Shown in pieces: positions 25,324 to 34,900 of a stretch of DNA of 37,114 bases. The notes under the pieces were generated by a model, which was not told the origin of the DNA, searched no databases, and saw nothing but the letters and a program-made list of their open reading frames with translations. How positions within the stretch are numbered: position 1 is the first letter of the stretch; each line of letters opens with the position of its first letter. The position numbers and the translations under genes were made by a program. The stretch spans positions 1 through 37,114 of the forward strand of contig MTCR01000045.1 in assembly GCA_002212725.1 (NCBI GenBank). Direction: 5' to 3'. This DNA is from Sphingobacteriales bacterium TSM_CSM (GTDB lineage: Bacteria; Bacteroidota; Bacteroidia; Chitinophagales; UBA2359).

Positions 25324-27603
25324 ATGAAAAACTATATTTTATACCTGCTGTTTTGCCTGTTGCCGGCAGTTTATGCCCATGCCGGCGGGTTAATGGTAGT
25401 AGCCCCCGAGGGCAGCAACTGGCAACCTCCAATACTGGCAGAACCCGAAATTTGGCCGCCGCGCCGCCCCATACCGCCGCCACCCGATTTTACCCCTTTT
25501 CAATTGGAAGTGAAATCGGAAAAAGCAGCAGTGCAAATTGACGGACAAACCGCCCTTACCGCCATTGACCAGGTGTTTTACAACCCGTCGGGTATGCGTC
25601 TGGAAGGCTATTTTTTGTTTCCTGTACCTACCGCAGGCGTAATTGCCAACTTCTCTATGTTTATTAACGGAAAAGAGGTAAACGCCGAACTGCTCGATGC
25701 CAAAAAAGCCCGACAGATTTACGAAGATATTGTGCGCCAAATGCGCGACCCCGCCCTGCTGGAATACAGCAAATGCGATTTGTTTAAAGTGCGCGTGTTT
25801 CCAATAGAACCGCATGCCGATTTGAGAATAAAAATTTCGTACAGCGAAATTCTTACCCGCGAAGACGGCACCACCGAATATGTGTATCCGCTCAATACCG
25901 ATAAACACGCCGCCAAACCCGTGCAAAACCTGAGCCTGGACATTGAGTTGCATAGCGCAGAAAACCTGAAATCGGTTTACTGCCCCACACACGAAGCCGA
26001 AATTGTGCGCAAAGGCGACCACGATGCGCGTATTGGCTACGAAGCCAAAGACGTTAAACCCAATTCCGATTTTAAACTGTATTTCGGAACAGGTAAAACC
26101 GAAATAGGCGTTTCGGGGCTTTCCTATAAAAACAATCGCGAAGACGGATTTTTCCTGCTCTCCATCAGCCCGGGGCTGGAAGAAGAAAATGCGCCCGTTG
26201 TTGCCAAAGACATCACCTTTGTTTTAGACGTTTCGGGCAGTATGGCGGGCGAAAAACTGAACAAGGCCAAAGAAGCGCTGGCGTTTTGCGTAAATAACCT
26301 CAATGCCAACGACCGTTTTAACCTGGTGCGTTTTTCTACCGAAGCACGCACCCTGTTTGATGATTTGGAAACCGCCTCAAAAACCAACGTGCAGGAAGCC
26401 CTGCAATTTATTGACGACCTGAAACCCATTGGCGGAACCAATATTGACGAAGCGCTGGAAAAAGCCCTGAGCGCCAAAACCCGCTCCGACCGCCCTTACT
26501 TTGTGGTGTTTATTACCGACGGCAAACCCACCGTAGGTATTACCGAAGAAGATGCGCTGCTGAAAAAAGTAAAACAAACCAATACCGCCAATATACGCAT
26601 TTTTACCTTCGGAATAGGCGAAGACCTTAACACGCACCTGCTCGATAAAATTACCGAAGCTACCCGCGCCTTCAGAAGCTATATTTTGCCATCGGAAGAT
26701 ATTGAAGTAAAAATTTCCAACTTCTACACCAAAATCAGTTCACCCGCACTTACCGACGTTAAACTGTCGTTCAGTCGCAATTTTTCGGTATATGAAGTGT
26801 ATCCGCAAAATTTGGGCGACCTTTTCCGCGGCTCATCGCTTACGGTTATGGGGCGCTACAAACCCTACGGCAACGAAAAAGCAACGGTAAATTTAGAAGG
26901 CAAGGTAAACGGGCAACCCAAACGCTATACCTACGACCTTACCTTTACCAATTCCGACACCAAAAGCGAGTTTATTCCGCCACTGTGGGCGGCCCGTGCC
27001 ATTGGCTACTATTTAGACCAGATAAGGCTGCATGGCGAAGACAAAGAATTGGTAACGCAAGTGGTGGACTTGGCAAAAAAATACGGCATAGTAACCCCCT
27101 ACACCAGCTACCTCATTATGGAAGATGAAGAGCAGTGGGTGCGCCCGCCCCGACCAACAGACCCGCCCCGGCCAATACCGCGCCCAATGCCTTTTGAAAA
27201 AAACAGCACGGGAATGAACGACTACTCCGAAATGAAACAACGCGAAGGCGCCGGCAGTGTGCGCTCCAGCACCGAAGTACAGGGCTTGTCGAAAGCCGAA
27301 AACATAGACCAAACCCGGCAGGGGCAAGACCGCATGAATTTACCCGATGACGGAACCGGCAACAACATGGTTGCCAACCAATACCGCAACATACAAGGCC
27401 GTGCCGTTTACCAAACCAACGCCAACGCATGGATTGATTCGGAAGTGTATAACCAAACATCGGCAAAAACAAACCGCGTGCAGTTTGCCTCCAAAGAATA
27501 TTTTGAACTGCTGAAAAACTACCCCGAAGTGTCCGACTTCCTGTCGTTGGGCAGAAATGTGCAGTTTTACCACAAAGGCAACGTTTATGAAATTTACGAG
27601 TAG
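25324..27603 (+). CDS. Exported VIT + vWA domain protein
   Basis: Encodes 759 residues from the ATG at 25324, which opens a signal peptide (MKNYILYLLFCLLPAVYAHA). An earlier in-frame start at 25174 would overlap the previous gene and hide the signal, so it is rejected. A VIT domain covers about residues 60-190 (QVFYNPSGMRLEGYFLFPVP, DAKKARQIYEDIVRQMRDPA). A vWA domain follows with an intact MIDAS DVSGSM (D302) and TDGKPTVG. The C-terminal half has a Pro-rich segment and a conserved-looking end (NYPEVSDFLSLGRNVQFYHKG). VIT+vWA proteins resemble inter-alpha-trypsin inhibitor heavy chains and are exported in many bacteria with poorly known roles. Its partner vWA gene is 10 bp upstream, and a strong terminator follows. 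Confidence 0.9.
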   Translation: MKNYILYLLFCLLPAVYAHAGGLMVVAPEGSNWQPPILAEPEIWPPRRPIPPPPDFTPFQLEVKSEKAAVQIDGQTALTAIDQVFYNPSGMRLEGYFLFPVPTAGVIANFSMFINGKEVNAELLDAKKARQIYEDIVRQMRDPALLEYSKCDLFKVRVFPIEPHADLRIKISYSEILTREDGTTEYVYPLNTDKHAAKPVQNLSLDIELHSAENLKSVYCPTHEAEIVRKGDHDARIGYEAKDVKPNSDFKLYFGTGKTEIGVSGLSYKNNREDGFFLLSISPGLEEENAPVVAKDITFVLDVSGSMAGEKLNKAKEALAFCVNNLNANDRFNLVRFSTEARTLFDDLETASKTNVQEALQFIDDLKPIGGTNIDEALEKALSAKTRSDRPYFVVFITDGKPTVGITEEDALLKKVKQTNTANIRIFTFGIGEDLNTHLLDKITEATRAFRSYILPSEDIEVKISNFYTKISSPALTDVKLSFSRNFSVYEVYPQNLGDLFRGSSLTVMGRYKPYGNEKATVNLEGKVNGQPKRYTYDLTFTNSDTKSEFIPPLWAARAIGYYLDQIRLHGEDKELVTQVVDLAKKYGIVTPYTSYLIMEDEEQWVRPPRPTDPPRPIPRPMPFEKNSTGMNDYSEMKQREGAGSVRSSTEVQGLSKAENIDQTRQGQDRMNLPDDGTGNNMVANQYRNIQGRAVYQTNANAWIDSEVYNQTSAKTNRVQFASKEYFELLKNYPEVSDFLSLGRNVQFYHKGNVYEIYE

Positions 27604-27653
27604 CACGGGGTTTTAATTCTGAGTTGCTTCATCTGAAAACTCTGCCATAAAAC

Positions 27654-27693
27654 AAAAAAAGGCAGCCTCCACGATAAGGAGGCCGCCTTTTTT
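27654..27693. terminator. Strong bidirectional terminator between convergent genes
   Basis: GGCAGCCTCC (27661-27670) pairs with GGAGGCCGCC (27678-27687) apart from one A/C mismatch near the base. The loop is seven bases, with an A-tract on the left and T-tract on the right, so it can end transcription from both the VIT gene and the facing two-module gene. Confidence 0.93.
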
Positions 27694-27713
27694 GGTTTAT
27701 GGCAATAATCTGC

Positions 27714-28532
27714 TTAACGGGCACGTGCCGAAATAGTTACCACACAATCAACACCGTTTATGGTAACCGTTACGGTTTGGCCAACTGCGCCAACCAAATT
27801 GCTGCAATTAATACCAAAACTGCCGTTTGCCTGTGCAGTGCCGGTGGCAGTATGCCCTTGCGAGTCTTTAACGGTTACTGTAGCGCCGGCAGGTGCCGCG
27901 CCGGGTCTGCCCACACATACGGGACCGCCTACCGATGCACCGCGCCAAATGTAAGCAATGCGCGAGCAGTCAACAGCGGCATTGTTGTTGGCGCCGCCTG
28001 CGTTGCCATTTACCGCATTGCCGCCGCCCGGGTTGACGGGTTGTGCAGGCGGTGTTTGGGTAGTGCCTGTACTTGAACCGGCGCCTGTTCCGGCAGCATT
28101 TCCGGGGGTTGTAACAGTTCCCGGTGTGGTGGCGGTTCCGGTTTCGTTATTGGTGGTTGAGGGGGCAGAATTGCTGCCGCCGCAAGAAAAAACAGCGGTA
28201 ACTTCTATGCAAACGCCGTTTACTTTAACGGTTACTTTTTCACCCAATCCGGCCGATAAGCCGCCACAGCCTATAAAGAAAGAGCCATCATCATTGGCGT
28301 TGCCGGTGGCTTTGTTGCCTTTACCATCGGTTACTTCAATGGAAGCGCCGGGAGGCACAGCGCCTTTTGCGCCAATACATATTGCGCCGCCGGTGGCTAC
28401 CGTGCCTTTTTCGTAGCAAATTTTAGAGGCATCAATACCTTGTGCCACAACCGTGGTAGCGGCAAAAACGGTAAACAAACTAATAGCTAAAGCAAACAAA
28501 CAAAACAAACGGAAAAATGATTGCGTTTTCAT
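27714..28532 (-). CDS. Secreted two-module protein with cysteine-paired beta domains
   Basis: Encodes 272 residues that I do not recognise as a named family. A signal peptide covers 1-31 (ending VVAQ). Two homologous modules of ~83 residues (about 34-117 and 187-268) are joined by a Thr/Gly/Pro/Asn linker (118-186). Shared landmarks are ICIGAKGAVPPGASIEV versus VCVGRPGAAPAGATVTV, a G-x-ATG-A-DGSF-I-C core, and a VTVKVNGV/VTVTINGV end. Three to four cysteines in each module occupy equivalent places (C52/C206, C89/C243, C108/C263), suggesting disulfides outside the cytoplasm. The beta pattern is like a carboxypeptidase-regulatory or Ig-type fold. It ends at the terminator and follows the small secreted protein, 75 bp upstream. 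There is no T9SS tail. Confidence 0.8.
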   Translation of the reverse strand: MKTQSFFRLFCLFALAISLFTVFAATTVVAQGIDASKICYEKGTVATGGAICIGAKGAVPPGASIEVTDGKGNKATGNANDDGSFFIGCGGLSAGLGEKVTVKVNGVCIEVTAVFSCGGSNSAPSTTNNETGTATTPGTVTTPGNAAGTGAGSSTGTTQTPPAQPVNPGGGNAVNGNAGGANNNAAVDCSRIAYIWRGASVGGPVCVGRPGAAPAGATVTVKDSQGHTATGTAQANGSFGINCSNLVGAVGQTVTVTINGVDCVVTISARAR

Positions 28533-28607
28533 GATTAAAGATTTATTGGATTAAGAATTTTTTTGTTTTAAAAGAATGAAAGGCATTTGTTTTAATTCCC
28601 ATGCAGG

Positions 28608-29024
28608 TTATTTACCTTCGTAAATCCGTTTAAAAACATCAGACCAGCGTTTGCGCGCATCATCGGAAGAGAAGGCTTTTTTCATGGCTTCTTCGTGCGA
28701 TAATTTTTTGTCTAAGGCGCGGGCAGCCGAGTAGCGGTCGTAGCCGGGAATAATAAGTTTGGGCAACTGGTCGCGTTTGGTTATTGAGTCGTAATCAATA
28801 TCATCGGGGTCGTAATTTGCAAACGAGGCGTTGCTGTTTGCAGATGGTAGCGGGTTGGCAGTTAAACCGGGGTGTGTGGCGGTTATTTCTGCGGCATTGG
28901 AATTGGCGGTTGTTTGGTTAAAACCGGTTAAACCGTTTTGTGCGTGAGCATTGTGGTTCTGAAACAAGAAGGCTGCGGTTAAACAGGCAACCAACATGAC
29001 AAGGGAAAAGAGCCGGGTTTTCAT
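28608..29024 (-). CDS. Small secreted protein of unknown function
   Basis: Encodes 138 residues: a signal peptide (about 1-28, ending AHAQ), an Asn/Thr/Ala-rich region (30-70), an acidic patch DPDDIDYDS, and a charged helical end (KKLSHEEAMKKAFSSDDARK, RWSDVFKRIYEGK). No family is recognised. Its start is 47 bp after the barrel gene and its end 75 bp before the two-module gene, which makes a three-gene unit likely. No secretion tail of type IX is present, so it may stay in the periplasm. Confidence 0.75.
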   Translation of the reverse strand: MKTRLFSLVMLVACLTAAFLFQNHNAHAQNGLTGFNQTTANSNAAEITATHPGLTANPLPSANSNASFANYDPDDIDYDSITKRDQLPKLIIPGYDRYSAARALDKKLSHEEAMKKAFSSDDARKRWSDVFKRIYEGK

Positions 29025-29071
29025 GACAAAATATTTTGAGTTGAAAAAATGGAATTTTGAAAATTTTTATG

Positions 29072-30442
29072 CTAAAGGCTAATTCTATAAAGCGAAACCG
29101 AAAGCGAAGGGTTTGGGTTGTTTTTGGCTATCAGGGTTGCAAAGTCGGCGGTGGCAATGCTGAGGAACATTTTTTTACCCATTCTGAAAGCTATTCCCAT
29201 CGGAAATCTTACGCCGTTGGTTTTGTTGTAAAGCAGTCCGCCGCTAAGATTTACCCCGTTATCGGGCACCAATTGTGCGTTTACCCCTGCCGAAACCGTA
29301 TTGGGTTGGTACAGTTCAGATTGTTCAGAAAGCGGCAAAATCCAATCGGCATACAGGTTGAGGCGGCGGGTAAGCCGGTAGTTAAGGTTTGCGTGCAATT
29401 TGCCGTTTTGCTGGGTTACAAACCGGTTTCCCTCTTCAAAGCCCAGCATATCATACACATGCCCTGCTTCATCGGAAAAATTATATGATTCAATACCTTC
29501 GGCCAATGTGTCAACAGGTGCGTTTTGTGCCATGAGCACTTGTTTGTCCCAGGTAAGGCGGCTTAGGTTAAGTATGGCAATGCCGGCCTGCAATTTCCGG
29601 TCAATATTAACCGATGCGCCAAAACTGAAGCTGTACCCTTTTCCGGCACTCGAAAACAGGTCTTTTGCAAAATTGCCCAACACCGAGTCTAAAGAGCCGT
29701 AGTTAATATTGTACAGGTTGGCAAAAGCCGAGTTGCCGGTGGCGGTACTGTCGGCAATATTGGCGTTAAAATGCCCTATACCCCAGAGGTAGGTAAAATT
29801 AAGCCCGGCATACACTTTTACGGCATCGGTTTCAAAGGCGCTTCGGCCATAGCTGATGCCGGCATGGCGGGTATGGGTGTAAAACAGTTGCGACTGAGAT
29901 TCGCTGGCAACGCCATTGGAGTTGTAGAGCAGGTCTTGCTGGTTTTCGGCACCGGGTTGGCCGGTGTTGAGCAGGGTTTCGGTCATATCGGGTTGAAGGT
30001 TAAAACGTCCGGTAATTTTATCGGCAACCTGCAATGAAAATCCGCCGTATTTGGGGCTTGCCCAGGAACCCGATATCCAGTTCATCTGTACATCGCCGTT
30101 TAATTTAAAGGGTTGCCCTTGTTGGGTATTGTTGTCAATGTGTTCCATTGCCGTTTCGGAAATGTTTTGCTGCGAGAACATAGATTTGAAAATTTCCTTT
30201 TTTGGCAAGGCGTTGCTGTATGAGTTGAAAGAAAACTGCAGCAAGCCAAAAGAACGGGTTTCTTTTTCAACCATACCCAAACCGGCCGGGTTAATTATAG
30301 ATGCATCGGAAGTAGTTGCAATAGCAGTGCCGCAGCAAATAACCCTGCCATCGTCAAAATACAGTTGGGCAAAACAGGGTTGTGTAAGCGCAAAAACAAC
30401 CATTAAAAGGCAGTAGGCGGGGTAAATGCAACGGGTTTTCAT
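29072..30442 (-). CDS. DUF5723-like outer-membrane beta-barrel protein
   Basis: Encodes 456 residues from the ATG at 30442, which begins a signal peptide (MKTRCIYPAYCLLMVVFALT, cleaved near CFAQ). A longer frame to 30499 adds 19 residues and hides the signal. The mature protein starts YFDDGRVICCGTAIATTSDA, followed by INPAGLG. That motif, and many alternating strands of about ten residues ending LSVSLYRISL, match DUF5723/FadL-like porin-type barrels common in Bacteroidota. It is probably an outer-membrane channel or anchor. As first gene of a minus-strand unit with two secreted proteins, it may bind or release them, which is an inference. The CC pair near the N-terminus is unusual for a barrel. 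Confidence 0.75.
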   Translation of the reverse strand: MKTRCIYPAYCLLMVVFALTQPCFAQLYFDDGRVICCGTAIATTSDASIINPAGLGMVEKETRSFGLLQFSFNSYSNALPKKEIFKSMFSQQNISETAMEHIDNNTQQGQPFKLNGDVQMNWISGSWASPKYGGFSLQVADKITGRFNLQPDMTETLLNTGQPGAENQQDLLYNSNGVASESQSQLFYTHTRHAGISYGRSAFETDAVKVYAGLNFTYLWGIGHFNANIADSTATGNSAFANLYNINYGSLDSVLGNFAKDLFSSAGKGYSFSFGASVNIDRKLQAGIAILNLSRLTWDKQVLMAQNAPVDTLAEGIESYNFSDEAGHVYDMLGFEEGNRFVTQQNGKLHANLNYRLTRRLNLYADWILPLSEQSELYQPNTVSAGVNAQLVPDNGVNLSGGLLYNKTNGVRFPMGIAFRMGKKMFLSIATADFATLIAKNNPNPSLSVSLYRISL

Positions 30443-30710
30443 GGCGTCGTGTTTTAATTGGTAAGTGAATAGTGGTTTTTTATGGCTTTCAAACAACAAA
30501 TGCCGGCGCGGGCAAAGGGTGAATACCCCAAACGCAATTTTTTTGATTTTTTTTTGGGCATTCCATCCGCTAAATACTTGCCTGCAAAGTCAAAACCTGT
30601 AAATGCGGCCGCTTATTAAAAAAATACAGCCCGACACCTGCAAAAATTTACAGTTTTTGCCTAATATTGCCCGGTAAAACATTGAACATGCCTTACAACT
30701 ATATTATACC

Positions 30711-31553
30711 ATGAAACACATTGTTATTCCTACCGATTACTCTGAAAACGCCTTTAATGCTTATGTATTTGCCATTAACCTGGCTACACAGGCAAAGTTT
30801 GATATTACAGCGGTTCATACTTATGAGCTTCCCATAATAGACTCCCGTGCGCCCCGCTCGGTAGCCGAGTCGATTATTGAAACCGAAATGCAAGACCAGG
30901 AGCTGTTAAGGCAAAAAGAACTGGCAAAAATGCGCAGCAAAGCCGCCGAAGCCGGGCTGGAGGGTCAGCCCTGCGACCTGATAGTAAGAAGCGGAGAAAT
31001 TGTTGAAGAGGTGTGCAATGTAGTGGAGGAATGCGGCGCTTCGCTGGTGGTTTTGGGCACAAAAGGAGCAAGCGGTTTGCGCGAGGTGTTTTTGGGCAGC
31101 AATGCCGCAAAAATTATAGCCGAAGCCACCAGTCCGGTATTGGTAATACCCGAAAATGCTACCTTTAAGGGAATTAAGAAAATAGCCTACTTTACCAATT
31201 TTGATGAGTATGACATAACCGTGCTGGAAAGGGTAATTGCCTTTGGCCGCCCGTTTAACGCCGAAATTCACCTGGTGCATGTTGATTTTTCGAAAGACGA
31301 AAACAATACCGCCAACCTGCAAACCTTAGCCGAAGCGGTAAAAGGCATGAGCGATTTGCCCGTTTATACCGAATTAATAAGCAAGGAAGACCTGTTAGAC
31401 GGCATGTTGGAGCACATACACAAACATGCTACCGATGTGGTGGCCATGCTTACCCACCGGAAAGGGTTTATAGCAAAACTTTTTTCGGTAAGCCATACCC
31501 GCGAAACGGCTTTCCATACCGAAATACCGTTGCTTTCTTTCAGAAAAGACTAA
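30711..31553 (+). CDS. Tandem-domain universal stress protein
   Basis: Encodes 280 residues made of two UspA-type Rossmann-like domains. The first (about 1-148) has MKHIVIPTDYSENAFNAYVF and the ATP-binding loop VVLGTKGASGLREVFLGSNA with the G-x2-G-x9-G(S) pattern, followed by PVLVIPEN. The second (about 149-280) is more divergent (KKIAYFTNFDEYDITVLERV, DVVAMLTHRKGF) and lacks the full ATP loop. USPs are cytoplasmic stress-adaptation proteins, often with ATP bound. The gene stands alone between divergent and same-strand neighbours, with 268 bp upstream, and no RNA gene or strong promoter was recognised there. Confidence 0.93.
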   Translation: MKHIVIPTDYSENAFNAYVFAINLATQAKFDITAVHTYELPIIDSRAPRSVAESIIETEMQDQELLRQKELAKMRSKAAEAGLEGQPCDLIVRSGEIVEEVCNVVEECGASLVVLGTKGASGLREVFLGSNAAKIIAEATSPVLVIPENATFKGIKKIAYFTNFDEYDITVLERVIAFGRPFNAEIHLVHVDFSKDENNTANLQTLAEAVKGMSDLPVYTELISKEDLLDGMLEHIHKHATDVVAMLTHRKGFIAKLFSVSHTRETAFHTEIPLLSFRKD

Positions 31554-31908
31554 CAGCTTTACCATTTTCTTACTACCTTCGGGTTTGCTGCGGTAAGCGT
31601 TGCAACTGCTTTTCAAATATTTTTGCAGTTGTTTAGGGTAATACAATTACACAGACTTTAATTTACATCAAACTGTTATAATTGAGTTTTCTGTTTGGTT
31701 GTTTACTCTTTTGCAGGCAGCGGAGGTAAAAAGTGAAGTAATTTTTTGTATCTTGCAATCGAAACTTGGTTTCATAGCTGGTAAGGTGTGCATATTTTGT
31801 TTGCCCGGCAGCAACACATTGAACAGAAATTTTGCGGTTTCGGATTAAAATTGTTGCGGGCACATACGGTATAAAGTAGAAATCAGAAAGCTTTATCGGA
31901 GAAAATTT
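31554..31908. other. Intergenic region before the histidine kinase gene
   Basis: A 355-bp gap without a supportable gene. A weak stem CAACTGC (31603-31609) / GCAGTTG (31625-31631) with a 15-base loop lies 50 bases after the USP stop; it may terminate that transcript although no clear T-run follows. A TTTTTTGTATCTTGC sequence near 31743 is only a poor -7 candidate. The kinase promoter is not visible to me. Confidence 0.4.
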
Positions 31909-34900
31909 ATGGAAAATGGGGTGCAGTTTACAGGGTTAAATAAAAAATGGTGGCTGTTGAGTGGCGCTACTATACTGCTCTTTCTTGTTTCATTGGTTAT
32001 TTTGCAATTAGGGCAGCGCACCGGCAATCTGACTGCTGTGGCCGGCAATGTTAGCCGGCAGTTAGACAAACAAGAGAAGGATTTTTACCGTTTGCTGGAT
32101 AATGACAATCTTTTACGCCGGGTAGCTACCGATTCTTACACCAATGAAGACCTTGAACTGTTAACCCAAAAACCATACAGCATTTTACTGTATCAGAACG
32201 GCCGGTTAGTGTATTGGAACAATAACGAAATAGTGCCCGAAAAGCCATATTGGTATGAAGACTACCGCCCCGGTGTACGCTACGAAAAGTTTCAGAATGC
32301 CATTTACCAACTTGTTATAAGGCAATATCAGTCAAGCGGTCAGGCATCTTTAAGCGGTATTACGGCTGTGGCGCTGTTTCCGGTAGAATACCGATACGAG
32401 ATAGAGAACCAATACCTTACCAACAGGGTAAACCCGTTGCTGGAGGCGCCCGGCAATATTGCCTTCAGCCTCACCCAAACCGAAAATGCCGTAAGAACCG
32501 GCAATACCACAGCGCATACCAGTTTATACCTTCATTACCGTCAGCCGGTGGCGGAAGGTGCGGTAAACTGGGCAGTGGTAATCTTGCAGGTTATTGCCTT
32601 GCTGCTGGTATTGTTTATGCTTTACCGTGTTGCAAGTTATTTATGTGCCGGCAGGGGCTTGGCAGATGCAGCAGTATTTTTAGGCATTACCCTTTTTCTG
32701 CTTCGGGTTATCTGTACCCTTACCGGCATTCCGCATACACTGAAAAATGTCTCTCAGTTTGCCGAACTGCCAAACGGAACACCCTTGTTTCCGTCTTTGG
32801 GAGATTTGTTGGTAAATATGGCCCTGATAGCCTTGTTTTTGAGTTTTGTGTACCAAAACAGCAAAACACCTAATTCCGGTGATGTTTACCACAATGCCAA
32901 CGGCAATGGCAGAGTGGTAAAACTGGTAAAATTTACCGCCGGATTGTTGCTGGCAGGCTTTGTTGCGCTGGCAATTATACAAGTGCTGTACTTAATGGTT
33001 TCCAATTTTAATGTATCGTTCGACCTTTCGGCCTTTTCTGCTTTTGATTTAAATACACCTGCCGCCCTTATTACTATTATTTTTCTGTTTGCCTCTTTGT
33101 TTTATGTGTTGCAACTGTTGGGGCTGTATTTTTCAAAAATTCCGGTTTCCTTTTTACACAGGGCGGGTGGAGTTGTTTTTTGGTGTGCAGGTTATGCCGT
33201 TTTGTATGCACTGCACCTGGCAACCCCCATGCACCTTATATTGTTGACCGGCATGGCGCTGTGGTTGCTGTTGATGCCATTTTTACAAATACCTGCCAAC
33301 CATGTTTTTTTAAACTTTAAAGGCGTAGTCTGGGTTTTGCTTTTTTCGGCATTGGCTACGCTCATGTTAACCTATCAGTCTTATAGTTATGAAAAACAGG
33401 TGCGCGAGCGGTTTGCCAAAAAAAAATCCATACAGGAAGATAACACCCTGGAAGCCAAGTTTACCGGCATTGCCAAGCAAATTATGCTGGAAGATGAAAT
33501 AGTAAGAAAGTATTACACAAGTAAACCCCTGCTGCCATCTGACGAACTGCTTAACCGCATTAAAAAAAAGTATTTGCGCGATTTTGCAGATAAATACAAT
33601 ATTAAAAACATATTGCCTTTTAATGTTGACGGCTATTGCCTCGATGAGAAAAACAGGCTGGTTTATCTGAAAGAATTTAACCGGCGCATTGGTGCCAACA
33701 GCATTAACACAACCAATAACTATTTGTACCTCATACCTAACGAAATAAACGGGTACAATTACCTTTCCAAATTGCCGGTTTTTCAGCCCGAAGATTCGGT
33801 GCTTGCCCCCATCGGGTATTTAATAATTGAAATGGAACCCAAAACCGGCAGAACCGAAAGTGTTTATCCCGAACTTATAATTGAAGACCGTTTCAGGGAA
33901 ACTAAAGGCGTGGAAGATTACAGCTATGCCATATATCAAAACAATGAGATGGAAATAAACCGCGGCAGCTTTTCTTACCCGTTGCAGCAACCATCTGTTT
34001 TTAAACCCGATTCGGGCGAAGTTGCCACTTACATAACCTACAAAGGCTACTCGCACCTTATTTACCAACGCCCCGGTTCCGATACGTCAGCAAACAAAGC
34101 AATTAAGGAAGACATACGCCCGCCGGCCAAAATTGTGGTGATTTCTAAACCCGATTCTTTTTTAATGCCGCTTATGTCGCTGTTTGTGATGTTTATATTA
34201 ATTGCATTTATTTGCGCATTTTCAGTAATACTGCTTAATGCTGCTTTTAATATAAAAAAGGGCAGGGAAGTACTTAGACACATAATTTATTCTACCCTGC
34301 AACGGCGCATCAGTTTTAGTATGTTGGTGTTGGTTTTTCTTACTTTTATTCTTGTGGGCTTTGTAACAATTCGCTCGTTTTACCAGCGCTCTACCGAAAA
34401 CCACCGCGCACAACTTATGCAAAAGCAAAAAGAAGCTCTTGCCACCATAGAAAATATGATAGAGGCAACGGTGCACAGGCGCAGTATTCAAATGCAGTTA
34501 GACAACAGCAGCCTTGGTACCATTGCCGAAACACCCAAAATTGCCAGAAACGATATACTGAATAACACCGATGATATGGCCGACATGCTGCGGGTAGCCT
34601 CGCGCATATACGATATTGACATGAACCTGTATGATAATGCCGGCCAGCTTATAGCCTCATCACAGCCCGATATTTTTAACCGGGGGCTGTTGTCGGGCCG
34701 CATGAACCCCTTTGCCTGGAACCAAATGGCAAAAGAAAAAAACAACCAGTTTATTCAAAACGAACAAATAGGCTCCCTCAGTTACCTTTCGGCATATATA
34801 CCGGTAAAAAACGAAGTAGGTAATGCCGTTAATGCCTACCTTAACCTGCCCTATTTTGCCCGGCAAAAAGTGTTTAAACACGAACTTTTGGCCTTTATAG

